55,344 bases of DNA from JBCDJG01 sp038748065 (GTDB lineage: Bacteria; Pseudomonadota; Gammaproteobacteria; Pseudomonadales; Halieaceae): contig JBCDJG010000031.1 in NCBI GenBank assembly GCA_038748065.1, positions 1 to 55,344 of the forward strand, in the 5' to 3' direction. The position numbers and the translations under genes were made by a program. How positions within the stretch are numbered: position 1 is the first letter of the stretch; every line of letters starts with the position of its first letter. Shown one piece after another: positions 45,052 through 53,391 of this stretch. The notes under the pieces are model-generated. The model searched no databases and was not told the origin of the DNA. It saw only the letters and a program-made list of their open reading frames with translations.

Positions 45052-45732
45052 TCAAGCCGCACGCAGCGCATCCGTGACCACCTGCCCATCAAGCAGGTTA
45101 ATCGTGCGCTTGGCGTGGTCAGCATGGGCCTGTGAATGCGTCACCATAACGATAGTGCTGCCTTCTTCATTGAGAGAACGCAGCAGCTCCATCACCTCGT
45201 GGCCATGGGCCGAGTCAAGGTTGCCCGTAGGCTCATCAGCAAGGATCAGGGGCTGGCCCGCCACTACGGCCCGGGCAACGGCGACTCGCTGCTGCTGGCC
45301 GCCGGAGAGCTGCCCCGGCATATGCTGGGCCCGGTGACCAATGCCCATGCGGTCCATAACCTCTCCAACACGGTCGCGTCGCTCGCCGCGCGAAACGTTC
45401 TGGTACAGCAAGGCCAGCTCGATGTTCTCGGCGACGTTTAGCTCATCAATCAAATTAAAGCTTTGGAAGATGAAGCCGATGTTGCGCTTGCGCAGCTCGC
45501 TGCGCTGCGCTTCGGAATAGCCGGCAACATCCTCATCAAAAAAGTAGTAGTGTCCACCTGTTGGCTGGTCCAGCAGGCCGACAACGTTCAGAAGCGTGGA
45601 TTTGCCGCAGCCTGAAGGGCCCATCACGGCAACAAAGTCTCCGCGATTCACGCTGACGTTGATGGCGTTCAGCGCGACGGTTTCCACTTCCTGGGTGCGG
45701 TAAACTTTGGTCAGATTCTCTAGCTTCAGCAT
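45052..45732 (-). CDS. ABC transporter ATP-binding protein, MacB/LolD class
   Basis: The 226-aa product has Walker A GPSGCGKST, Q-loop FIFQSFNLIDELNVAENIE, signature LSGGQQQRVAVARA, Walker B LILADEPTGNLD and switch histidine in MVTHSQAHAD. AAGGA precedes the ATG. It is the second gene of the sigma-54-type operon, between the adaptor and the permease, and energises the FtsX-type permease. Confidence 0.94.
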   Translation of the reverse strand: MLKLENLTKVYRTQEVETVALNAINVSVNRGDFVAVMGPSGCGKSTLLNVVGLLDQPTGGHYYFFDEDVAGYSEAQRSELRKRNIGFIFQSFNLIDELNVAENIELALLYQNVSRGERRDRVGEVMDRMGIGHRAQHMPGQLSGGQQQRVAVARAVVAGQPLILADEPTGNLDSAHGHEVMELLRSLNEEGSTIVMVTHSQAHADHAKRTINLLDGQVVTDALRAA

Positions 45733-45786
45733 GGCTTGGGTTCCTTTGGGCGAATTTCAACTATCAGCGCGGGCCTTGGCGTTCGA

Positions 45787-47097
45787 CTAGTTCAAGGTCA
45801 GCCGATCCATCTCGGCAAAACTCGTGTAGGGCGAGGTGATGACCTGCTCGCCCTCCTCGAGCCCGTCAAGCACCTCAACAAAGTCTGTATTTCTCCGGCC
45901 TAGACGCACCTCGCGCCTTACGGCCTGTTGCCCATCTGGCTGCATGACAAAAATCCAGTTGCCGCCGGTTTGCTGGTAATAGGCCCCGTTCGGAACAAGC
46001 AAAGCTGTAGCATCGTCTCCCAGGCTTAAGCGCACCTGAACGGTCTGGCCACGGCGAGCGCCGGCCGGCTCCTTGTCGAACACCATGTCGACCTGAAACT
46101 GCCCATTGTTCACCTGCGGGTAGATTTTGGTGATGGAAAGCGAATAGTTGTCGCCAGCCAGCTCCGCCTCGGCGCGCTGCGCGAGATCGACCCGCCCCAG
46201 ATAGTATTCATCGATGGCAACGCGCAACTTATAGGCATCCGGGTCATCAATTTGACCAAGGCGACCGCCGCGCTGGATCGACTCGCCGACCTCGATCGCA
46301 AAGCCGGACAGCTTGCCGGCTACCGGCGCGCGCACGTTGAGGTCTTCGAGATTCGCGCGAGCGTATACGAGGCTTTCCTCAAGCTGGCCCCCTGCCTCGC
46401 GCAGCTGCAGCAGCTGCTGCTTCTGCATCCGTTCATCCGTTTCCTGGCTCTCCAGCGTGACCTCTCGCTTCGCCAGAAAATACTTGAGCTCATCCTCAAG
46501 GTCTTCCAGCGTCGACTTGGGCACCAGGGCTGTGTTCGCCAGTTCCTGCTGCCGTTCGATGCTGCGGCGCAGGCGCGTTATCTGGTATTCGATCTCGACA
46601 AGGTTGCGCTTGTGGGAGAGGCGATTCTGTTCCAACCGGAGCTCGATGGTGCGCATCGTATTGAGCTGCTCGGTGACCGCGGCTTCACGGCCCAGCACCT
46701 CCAACTGCAGGTTGGTGTTAGACAGAACCGCGATCGGTTCACCGGCCGCAACGAGGCTACCGTCTTCCGCCAGCACCTGTTCCACGCGGCCGCCTTCAAT
46801 AGCGTCGAGGTAAATAGTACTGCGCGGCACCAGTCGCCCGCGCAGGGGAATGAAGTCTTCGAAGGTACCGCGGGTCACCGTGGATACCGCGATATGTTCA
46901 GCGTTAAGTGTCAGGCTTCTGCCGCCCGTGAGGTAGGGAAGGGCTGACCACGCCAGGATCGCCAGCAGAAGCAGACCCATAGCCGGCAGCAACCACCGTG
47001 TTAGAGACCGCTGTTTCTCAACAACCCGGTCCATGCCATGGCCGGACTGGGCTACGCCTGCATCGCCAACTTGCTTGAGTTTACTGACCGTCTGCAC
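45787..47097 (-). CDS. HlyD/MacA-like periplasmic adaptor of ABC exporter
   Basis: The 436-aa product has a membrane anchor (LLPAMGLLLLAILAWSALPYL), a long coiled-coil hairpin (about 125-255) framed by lipoyl halves (AIEGGRVEQVLAEDGSLVAA and VRAPVAGKLSGFAIEVGESI), and beta-barrel domains. It would link the ABC permease to an outer-membrane channel. The frame opens at GTG 47097; ATG 47034 is an alternative, and neither has a strong Shine-Dalgarno. It is the first gene downstream of the consensus -24/-12 promoter at 47134-47151. Confidence 0.9.
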   Translation of the reverse strand: MQTVSKLKQVGDAGVAQSGHGMDRVVEKQRSLTRWLLPAMGLLLLAILAWSALPYLTGGRSLTLNAEHIAVSTVTRGTFEDFIPLRGRLVPRSTIYLDAIEGGRVEQVLAEDGSLVAAGEPIAVLSNTNLQLEVLGREAAVTEQLNTMRTIELRLEQNRLSHKRNLVEIEYQITRLRRSIERQQELANTALVPKSTLEDLEDELKYFLAKREVTLESQETDERMQKQQLLQLREAGGQLEESLVYARANLEDLNVRAPVAGKLSGFAIEVGESIQRGGRLGQIDDPDAYKLRVAIDEYYLGRVDLAQRAEAELAGDNYSLSITKIYPQVNNGQFQVDMVFDKEPAGARRGQTVQVRLSLGDDATALLVPNGAYYQQTGGNWIFVMQPDGQQAVRREVRLGRRNTDFVEVLDGLEEGEQVITSPYTSFAEMDRLTLN

Positions 47098-47133
47098 CGC
47101 GATATCTCACTAGTGAGGTTAATAACACCTGTA

Positions 47134-47151
47134 TTGCAACGGCCGTGCCAA
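47134..47151 (-). promoter_or_regulatory. Sigma-54 (-24/-12) promoter of the exporter operon
   Basis: On the minus strand TTGGCACGGCCGTTGCAA matches the sigma-54 consensus YTGGCACGRNNNTTGCW at every defined position, with the required GG and GC elements. Transcription would begin near 47123 and run into the adaptor gene. The divergent gene encodes an activator with the sigma-54 contact motif GAFTGA. Confidence 0.88.
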
Positions 47152-47156
47152 TACTC

Positions 47157-47169
47157 TAACTAATTGTTT
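47157..47169. promoter_or_regulatory. IHF-like bending site
   Basis: On the minus strand AAACAATTAGTTA matches the IHF consensus WATCAANNNNTTR with one mismatch. It lies in an A/T-rich stretch between the -24/-12 promoter and the upstream repeat, where IHF usually acts. Confidence 0.5.
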
Positions 47170-47213
47170 ATTCTGAATTTTTTATTCGCGCGCTCGTTTC
47201 AGGTGCCAAAAAC

Positions 47214-47257
47214 TGTACGCTTGCGAACACTTTAGTGTACGCTTTCGAACACTTTCA
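47214..47257. repeat. Tandem 22-bp repeat, putative enhancer for the sigma-54 activator
   Basis: Two adjacent 22-bp units (47214 and 47236) share TGTACGCTT, one variable base, then CGAACACTTT. Each contains the near-dyad GTGTACG/CGAACAC or part of it. They lie about 90-135 bases upstream of the predicted sigma-54 start site, the normal place for activator binding, and just before the activator's own gene, so autoregulation is also possible. Confidence 0.65.
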
Positions 47258-47273
47258 GCTGGAATGCAAACCG

Positions 47274-48644
47274 ATGGCCACGCTCCTTATAGTCGATGAC
47301 GATGACGATGTTCTCGTCGCCAGTCGGCTCTTGCTCAGGAACGAGTTTGCCGATATCCATATCTGTACCGATCCCGCAGAAATCAGCGCGCTGATCGACG
47401 CACATTCCTTCGACGCGGTGCTGCTTGATTTGAACTTTGGTCCGGGTGAGTCCTCCGCTGCCCAGGGCATGCATTGGCTGGAACATATTCACCAGAAAGA
47501 CCCGCATCTCTCGGTGGTTGCCATGACCGCTCATTCGGATGTCGAGATTGCCGTGCGGGCGGTAAAGGCCGGCGCAACGGACTTTGTGACCAAGCCCTGG
47601 GAAAACGAGCGCCTGCTGGCGACGGTCCTTTCGGCTGTGGAACTGAGCCGCAGCCGCCGCGAAGCTGAGCAGCTGCGCCGCAACAACCGCGCCCTTCATG
47701 AACTGGCTGCGCCGCCCGTGACGAGTATCGTGTCTGAGTCACCACAGATGGCGGACGTGCTGGAGATAGTGGCAAAAGTCGCGCCCTCGGATGCCAGTGT
47801 TTTGATCCTCGGTGAGAACGGCACGGGTAAGGAACTCATCGCACAGGAGATACACAGGCAGTCTCCGCGGGCAGAGCAGGTCTTTCTGGCGGTTGACTTG
47901 GGAGCCGTCACGGAGTCTCTGTTCGAAGCCGAGCTGTTCGGGCACAAGAAGGGCGCCTTCACCGGGGCAAGAACCGACCGACTGGGGCGCTTTCAGGCCG
48001 CCGAAGGCGGCACGCTGTTCCTGGATGAAGTCGGCAACCTGCCGCTACAGCTGCAGGCCAAACTATTGCGCGCCTTGCAGGAAGGGGAGGTGACACCGGT
48101 TGGAGCGGACAAACCTGAGCCCACTAACGTGCGCGTTGTTGCCGCCACCAGCGTCAGCCCACAAAAGTTACGGGACCCGGAACACTTCAGGCCTGACCTG
48201 CTCTTTCGTTTGAATACGGTGGAAATTCAGTTACCCGCCCTGCGCGAGCGGCGCGGTGACATACTGCCCATTGCGAGGCACTACCTCGCGATTAATGCAC
48301 AAAAATACCGCCAAGAGTCGATGAGCTTTTCCAGCGAGGCAGAACTTGCTTTGCTGGACTACGATTGGCCAGGCAACGTACGTGCGCTACACCACGCCGT
48401 GGAGAGGGCCGTTATCCTGGCTAAAGAGAACGAGATAGACGCACCCGACCTGCAGCTCCCCGCGCAAGTGGCGACCCGTGCGTCGCCACCGAGCGAAGAG
48501 GGCACACTGTCGCTGGATCAAATGGAGAAGGCAGCCATTAACGATGCCTTGCGCCGGCACGGCTTCAATATCTCGCATGCAGCAAAGGAGCTGGGCTTGA
48601 CCCGCGCCTCGCTGTATCGACGTATGGAAAAACATGGTCTTTAA
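47274..48644 (+). CDS. Sigma-54-dependent response regulator (NtrC family)
   Basis: The 456-aa product has a receiver (phospho-acceptor Asp52 in AVLLDLNFG, Lys in VTKPWE). An AAA+ domain follows with Walker A GENGTGKE (180-187), GAFTGA (227-232, contacts sigma-54) and GGTLFLDEVG. The C-terminal Fis-type helix-turn-helix is ISHAAKELGLTRASLYRRM. It activates a sigma-54 promoter when phosphorylated; one lies 120 bp away facing the exporter operon. ATG 47274 is preferred over the frame opening at 47235, which runs through the tandem repeat. The kinase gene overlaps by 11 bp. Confidence 0.94.
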   Translation: MATLLIVDDDDDVLVASRLLLRNEFADIHICTDPAEISALIDAHSFDAVLLDLNFGPGESSAAQGMHWLEHIHQKDPHLSVVAMTAHSDVEIAVRAVKAGATDFVTKPWENERLLATVLSAVELSRSRREAEQLRRNNRALHELAAPPVTSIVSESPQMADVLEIVAKVAPSDASVLILGENGTGKELIAQEIHRQSPRAEQVFLAVDLGAVTESLFEAELFGHKKGAFTGARTDRLGRFQAAEGGTLFLDEVGNLPLQLQAKLLRALQEGEVTPVGADKPEPTNVRVVAATSVSPQKLRDPEHFRPDLLFRLNTVEIQLPALRERRGDILPIARHYLAINAQKYRQESMSFSSEAELALLDYDWPGNVRALHHAVERAVILAKENEIDAPDLQLPAQVATRASPPSEEGTLSLDQMEKAAINDALRRHGFNISHAAKELGLTRASLYRRMEKHGL

Positions 48645-49986
48645 ACACTTTGCCCTGCAGCTTGGCGCCCGCGTTGCCCTGATTTGCCTTGCCGCCTTCG
48701 CCTGTGCCTGGCTTCTGGTTCAGCCGGGCATGTACGCGAGCCTGCTGCTGATGCTCGGCGTCATGGCCGCGCTAACGGTTGAACTCTGGCGTTTTGTCGG
48801 ACGAACGAATCTCACCCTGGCGCGCTTCCTGCAGGCTTACCGGCACGGAGACGCCACCTTCAAAGCGGACAAGCTGATCGCGGGCAGCGGCTTCGAAGAG
48901 CTCGGCGAGAGCATCAGCGGGATACTGCAGCGGCTACAGTCCCAGCGCGCCCAGCAGGAAGCCGATAGCCGGAGCCTGCGCGCGCTGATCGACCACACAC
49001 CTGTACCCTTGATCACACTGCACCCGGACCAGTCAGTTACGCTGCAGAACCTGGCGGCCAGGCGCCTGTTTGGCGCGTCGAGAATTACCCGGCTCAAGGA
49101 CTTGTACCAATTTGGCCCGGAGTTTCACCGAGCAGCTATGGAGCTCCTGCCCGGCGAGAGCCAGCTCTTGACACTGAACACGGATGACTGGGAACGGCAT
49201 TGTACGCTGTCAGTGGCCGAGTACATGACGCCGCAGGGCGCACACCGCCTGCTCTCACTTCAGGATATTCACGGCGAACTGAATAACACGCAGGTGAAAG
49301 CGTGGCAGGATCTCGTGCGTGTATTGACCCACGAGATCATGAACTCAATTACACCGATAACCTCGCTCTCGGCAACGGCTCAGGGCATGGCAGAGGATTT
49401 ACGCAGTGACATCGAAGCAGGCACTGCCTCCCCTTCGCAGCTGAATGACCTGAGTAGCGCACTGCAGACCATCGCCAGACGCTCCGATGGCCTCTTGCAA
49501 TTCGTGGATGGTTATCGGCATCTGACACGTATGCCACCTCCGGAAAAACGTCGAGTAGCAATAGACAGCCTCGTGGGAGCTGCCATACAGCTGTTTGAGG
49601 CCCAATACCCTGGCTGCAGCGAGACGATACAGAGCGAAGTTTCGCCCACGGATCTCATCGGAATCCTTGATCGCGAGCTTGTGGAGCCGGTGATGCTGAA
49701 CCTGTTGCGCAACGCGTGGCAGGCCACCGAAGCCAGCGGGGCGCCAGACATACGGATTCGGGCCTTCATTGGAAGCTTGGGCAAACTCGTGATTGAAGTC
49801 AGTGACAACGGCCCGGGTGTCAGTCGAGAAAACCGTCACAAAGTCTTCGTACCCTTCTTCACAACCAAAACCGGCGGCTCGGGTGTCGGTCTTGCACTGG
49901 CGCAGCAGGTTATGACCGCGCACGACGGCCATATCCGCTACGCCGACCGCGAGGGCGGCGGCGCCAGGTTCTCGCTTATTTTCTGA
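48634..49986 (+). CDS. Sensor histidine kinase partner of the sigma-54 response regulator
   Basis: The 450-aa product has two close N-terminal helices (about 13-30 and 33-53) with almost no periplasmic loop. Then come a PAS-like domain (about 110-210), an H-box VLTHEIMNSITPI (His233) and a HATPase domain with NLLRNAWQAT, DNGPGV and GSGVGLALAQQV. The lack of an external sensor domain means it reads a membrane or cytoplasmic signal. It overlaps the regulator gene by 11 bp. Confidence 0.92.
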   Translation: MVFKHFALQLGARVALICLAAFACAWLLVQPGMYASLLLMLGVMAALTVELWRFVGRTNLTLARFLQAYRHGDATFKADKLIAGSGFEELGESISGILQRLQSQRAQQEADSRSLRALIDHTPVPLITLHPDQSVTLQNLAARRLFGASRITRLKDLYQFGPEFHRAAMELLPGESQLLTLNTDDWERHCTLSVAEYMTPQGAHRLLSLQDIHGELNNTQVKAWQDLVRVLTHEIMNSITPITSLSATAQGMAEDLRSDIEAGTASPSQLNDLSSALQTIARRSDGLLQFVDGYRHLTRMPPPEKRRVAIDSLVGAAIQLFEAQYPGCSETIQSEVSPTDLIGILDRELVEPVMLNLLRNAWQATEASGAPDIRIRAFIGSLGKLVIEVSDNGPGVSRENRHKVFVPFFTTKTGGSGVGLALAQQVMTAHDGHIRYADREGGGARFSLIF

Positions 49987-49999
49987 TCGTTGCTCGACT

Positions 50000-50005
50000 T
50001 ATAAT
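50000..50005 (+). promoter_or_regulatory. Candidate -10 of the tricorn-type protease gene
   Basis: A perfect TATAAT lies 37 bases before the GTG start; I see no good -35 at the usual spacing. An A/G-rich Shine-Dalgarno (AAGGA) lies between it and the start. Confidence 0.4.
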
Positions 50006-50041
50006 TAGGCCCGTACTCAAGACCAGGGAAGGATTGTAACC

Positions 50042-53000
50042 GTGAGACCCATCGCCACACTTTTACTGGCTTGCCTTGTAACGCTGGATGCTACTGCGAG
50101 CGCTTATTACCGGGACCCGGATTTACGTGAAGGCACCCTGGTTTTTACAGCAGAGGGCGACCTCTGGTTAGCCAACGTAGACGGCGGCAACGCCAGACGC
50201 CTGACCACGCACCCCGCCGATGAGACCCAGGCCCGACTGTCTCCAGACGGCAGACTGGTTGCCTTTCGCGCTGCCTATGATGAGCGCGCCCAGGTGCATG
50301 TTATCCCCGTTAATGGCGGCGTAGCCCGGCAATTGACCTTCGAGAACGGCAGTATAAAGGTGCACGGCTGGACGCCAGACGGGCGGGTCATTTACAGCAG
50401 CAACGGTCAGATCGGCACCTACCTGACTTACCAATTGCGCAGCGTCGATGCGCAGAGCCTCGATAATCAGCCTTATCCGCTGGCGGACGCGGTAGAGGGC
50501 ACAGTCGACAGCAGTAGCGAGACGCTGTACTTCGTTCAGTTCGGCATGCAGGTTTCAGGGGACAATGTCCGCGCCTATCGCGGCGGCGCGCGAGGCGTGC
50601 TGTGGCGCTTCGATCTCAACAGCGACAAAGAAGCCCAACGTCTGTTGGCCGATCATGAGGGCTCTATCCGTCGCCCCATGCTTGATGGCGACACGCTGTA
50701 TTTCATTAGCGATGCCAGCGGCGTTGAGAACCTATGGGCGACTGACACCGCCGGGGGCGCGGCTCGTCAGATCACTCGCCACGAAGACTGGTCGATTCGC
50801 GGCATCGACATAGACAATGGTCAGGCCATTTATCAACTCGGCGCGGACCTGGTACGACTGGATCTTGCGTCAGGTGAAAGCACCGTGCTCCCGATCAGCC
50901 TGACCTCGGATTTTCCCGCGCTGCGAGACCGATGGCTGCCAAATCCACTCAAGTTCGCTACGGCGTTTAAGCTGAATGCGGCGGGCGATCGGCTCAGCAT
51001 CACGGCCAGGGGCGAAGCCGCCCTCGCATCAGCCGATAAACGCCGCCTGGTCGAGGTCGCACTGCCGGAGGCCAGCCGCATCCGCGGCGCGGCACTGGGC
51101 CCGGACGGCGATTGGGTCTATGGGATGAGCGATGCCAGCGGAGAAGTTGAACTGTGGCGATTCGCGGCTGACGGTTCCTCACGCGCGGAGCAGCTCACAG
51201 AGGACGGCGAGACCTTTCGCTGGAACTTTGCCCTGTCGCCGGATGGCCGCTGGATTGCCCATGCAGATAACGCGGGTCGCATCTGGCTCCTGGATCTTCG
51301 CTCCGGGCGTAATACTCCCATCATCGAGGACGGCGCAGGTCTGGGCCCGGCCTACAGTCTTGCCTGGTCGCCAGACAGCACACTGCTGGCGCTCAGCTAC
51401 GAGCCGCGCGACATGAATCGGGCCCAGCTGACGCTCTATTCCATCGACCGTCGAAAAAGCCAAGCCATCAGCAGCGGCCGCTTTGATACTTACGATCCGA
51501 CCTTCAGCCAGGATGGCAAGTGGCTGTACTTTTTGTCTGAAAGGACCTTCACGCCCTTTCCTTCCTCACCCTGGGGAGACAGGAACATGGGTACCGCCTT
51601 TGATCGTCGCGTCGGCCTGTACGCCGTCGCCCTGACCAAGGCGGCGAGCTTTCCCTTCGCCGACCCCACCGAGCTGACACCGGCGGCCGCTGACGAGGAC
51701 AAAGAGAGCAGCAAGGAGGGCGCCGAGGCGCAGGAACCCGAGCCCGTCACCATCGATTGGGACGGCATCAACCAGCGGCTTTGGCAACTTCCACTGCCGG
51801 CCGGCAACTACGCGCGCCTTGCAGCAGGCGCGGATCGACTTTACTTCCTCGACCTCACTCGCGGCCCGGATGCTGCCCCCAGCCTGCAGTCCATCGCCTA
51901 TGAGCCTCAGCCTAAGCCGGCAGTTTTCGCCGACGGCGTTGCGGATTTCAGCCTGTCAGCAGACGGCAAGAAGCTCTTCCTGCGACAGCAGGGTGACGGC
52001 AACAACAAGTTATTTATCGTCGGCGCTGCAGAGAAATTCCCAGAGGACCCGCAAGGCACTGAGGTGCAGACCGCTGTCTGGCGACCGCAGATCAATCCAC
52101 AGGAGGAGTGGCGACAGATGTTCTATGACGCCTGGCTGATGCATCGGGACTTCTTCTTCGATCCGAACATGCGTGGGCTCGACTGGCAGGCGACAGAGGC
52201 AAAGTACCGCCCGCTGCTCGACCGGCTCAGGGATCGCCGTGATCTCGATGACGTGCTTGCACAAATGATGGGTGAGCTGGGCGCCCTTCACTCTTCAGTC
52301 GGGCGCGGCGACTATCGCAAAGATGACAACGGGCCTCGCTACGCCAGCCTCGGCGCGCGGCTGAGCGAAGGGCCAAATGGCGTTACGGTGGAGCAGATTT
52401 ACCGGCATGACGCTGAGCTACCGGCGACGGCCTCCCCTCTGGCGCGCCCGGGCGTGGATGCACAGGATGGCGATACGCTGCGGGCCATCAATGGCGTTTC
52501 GGTCAGCACGCTGGCGGAGGTCGGTGCGGCCCTGAGAAACCAGGCAGACCAACAGGTGCTGCTGGAACTGGAGCGCGGGCGAAAGAGCCATAGCGTGGTG
52601 ATAAAACCCGCTAGCGCCGGCGAAGACCGCAGGCTGCGTTACAGGGATTGGGCTCTCGCTAAAGAAAACACCGTGCGCGCTGCCAACCCGGATATTGGCT
52701 ACCTGCACCTGAACGCCATGGGGGGTGCCGATATCGGCAGCTTTGCGCGTGACTTTTATGTCAATAACCGCAAAGCAGGGCTGATCATCGATGTGCGCCG
52801 AAACGGCGGCGGTAACGTCGACAGCCTCCTGATCGAGAAACTTATGCGCCGCGCCTGGAGTTTCTGGATCGACCGCAATGGTACCCTCCCCGGCACTAAC
52901 ATGCAGGGCGCCTTTCGAGGGCACCTTGTGGTTCTGGCCGACCAATTTACCTACTCCGACGGTGAAACCTTTACCGCTGGCGTACAGAGCCTGGGCATGG

Positions 53001-53320
53001 CGACAGTCATCGGCAAGCAAACCGCCGGAGCCGGCGTCTGGTTGCGCGGCATTAATAATCTGGTCGACCGGGGCCGGGCACGAGTCTCCGAGTTTCCCGT
53101 TTATGCCATGGACGGTCGCTGGATCAACGAGGGTACGGGCGTGGCGCCGAACATCGAGATCGATAACCCACCCTACGCGACCTTCAGGGGGGAAGACGCC
53201 CAGCTACAAGCAGCCATCGCTTACCTGGAACGCAAGATACGCGAGGAGCCTCTGCCACCGCTCAAGGCAAAACCTTTCCCATCAGGCACGAAACCCGCCG
53301 ACGAGATAATGGGTCGCTAA
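50042..53320 (+). CDS. Tricorn-type S41 family protease
   Basis: This exported 1092-aa protein has a signal peptide, then an N-terminal beta-propeller of PD40/WD40-like blades (EGDLWLANVDGGNARRLT, ISDASGVENLWATDTAGGAA and others) and a second propeller. A C-terminal half carries a tricorn core, a PDZ domain (about 785-865) and the S41 domain. GLIIDVRRNGGGNVDS precedes the nucleophile Ser972 in QFTYSDGETF. Tricorn peptidases degrade oligopeptides. A signal peptide implies periplasmic action. Start GTG 50042 follows AAGGA. Confidence 0.92.
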   Translation: MRPIATLLLACLVTLDATASAYYRDPDLREGTLVFTAEGDLWLANVDGGNARRLTTHPADETQARLSPDGRLVAFRAAYDERAQVHVIPVNGGVARQLTFENGSIKVHGWTPDGRVIYSSNGQIGTYLTYQLRSVDAQSLDNQPYPLADAVEGTVDSSSETLYFVQFGMQVSGDNVRAYRGGARGVLWRFDLNSDKEAQRLLADHEGSIRRPMLDGDTLYFISDASGVENLWATDTAGGAARQITRHEDWSIRGIDIDNGQAIYQLGADLVRLDLASGESTVLPISLTSDFPALRDRWLPNPLKFATAFKLNAAGDRLSITARGEAALASADKRRLVEVALPEASRIRGAALGPDGDWVYGMSDASGEVELWRFAADGSSRAEQLTEDGETFRWNFALSPDGRWIAHADNAGRIWLLDLRSGRNTPIIEDGAGLGPAYSLAWSPDSTLLALSYEPRDMNRAQLTLYSIDRRKSQAISSGRFDTYDPTFSQDGKWLYFLSERTFTPFPSSPWGDRNMGTAFDRRVGLYAVALTKAASFPFADPTELTPAAADEDKESSKEGAEAQEPEPVTIDWDGINQRLWQLPLPAGNYARLAAGADRLYFLDLTRGPDAAPSLQSIAYEPQPKPAVFADGVADFSLSADGKKLFLRQQGDGNNKLFIVGAAEKFPEDPQGTEVQTAVWRPQINPQEEWRQMFYDAWLMHRDFFFDPNMRGLDWQATEAKYRPLLDRLRDRRDLDDVLAQMMGELGALHSSVGRGDYRKDDNGPRYASLGARLSEGPNGVTVEQIYRHDAELPATASPLARPGVDAQDGDTLRAINGVSVSTLAEVGAALRNQADQQVLLELERGRKSHSVVIKPASAGEDRRLRYRDWALAKENTVRAANPDIGYLHLNAMGGADIGSFARDFYVNNRKAGLIIDVRRNGGGNVDSLLIEKLMRRAWSFWIDRNGTLPGTNMQGAFRGHLVVLADQFTYSDGETFTAGVQSLGMATVIGKQTAGAGVWLRGINNLVDRGRARVSEFPVYAMDGRWINEGTGVAPNIEIDNPPYATFRGEDAQLQAAIAYLERKIREEPLPPLKAKPFPSGTKPADEIMGR

Positions 53321-53355
53321 GGCCATCTCAAGCCGCCGTGCAGATTTCCTCGACA

Positions 53356-53385
53356 TTGAGATAGTTTTCATTTCTCAACTATACT
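53356..53385 (+). promoter_or_regulatory. Sigma-70 promoter giving a probable leaderless transcript
   Basis: TTGAGA (53356-53361) and TATACT (53380-53385) are 18 bp apart. The -10 ends six bases before the ATG at 53392, so transcription should start at or beside the ATG. Overlapping inverted repeats (TTGAGA/TCTCAA and ATAGTT/AACTAT) span the spacer and may bind a regulator. Confidence 0.55.
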
Positions 53386-53391
53386 GCCTGC

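Noticed and set aside
53356..53382. Fur box over the last amidohydrolase promoter
   Set aside because: The best 19-bp alignment to the Fur consensus matches only about half the positions. The inverted repeats are kept as an unassigned feature of the promoter.
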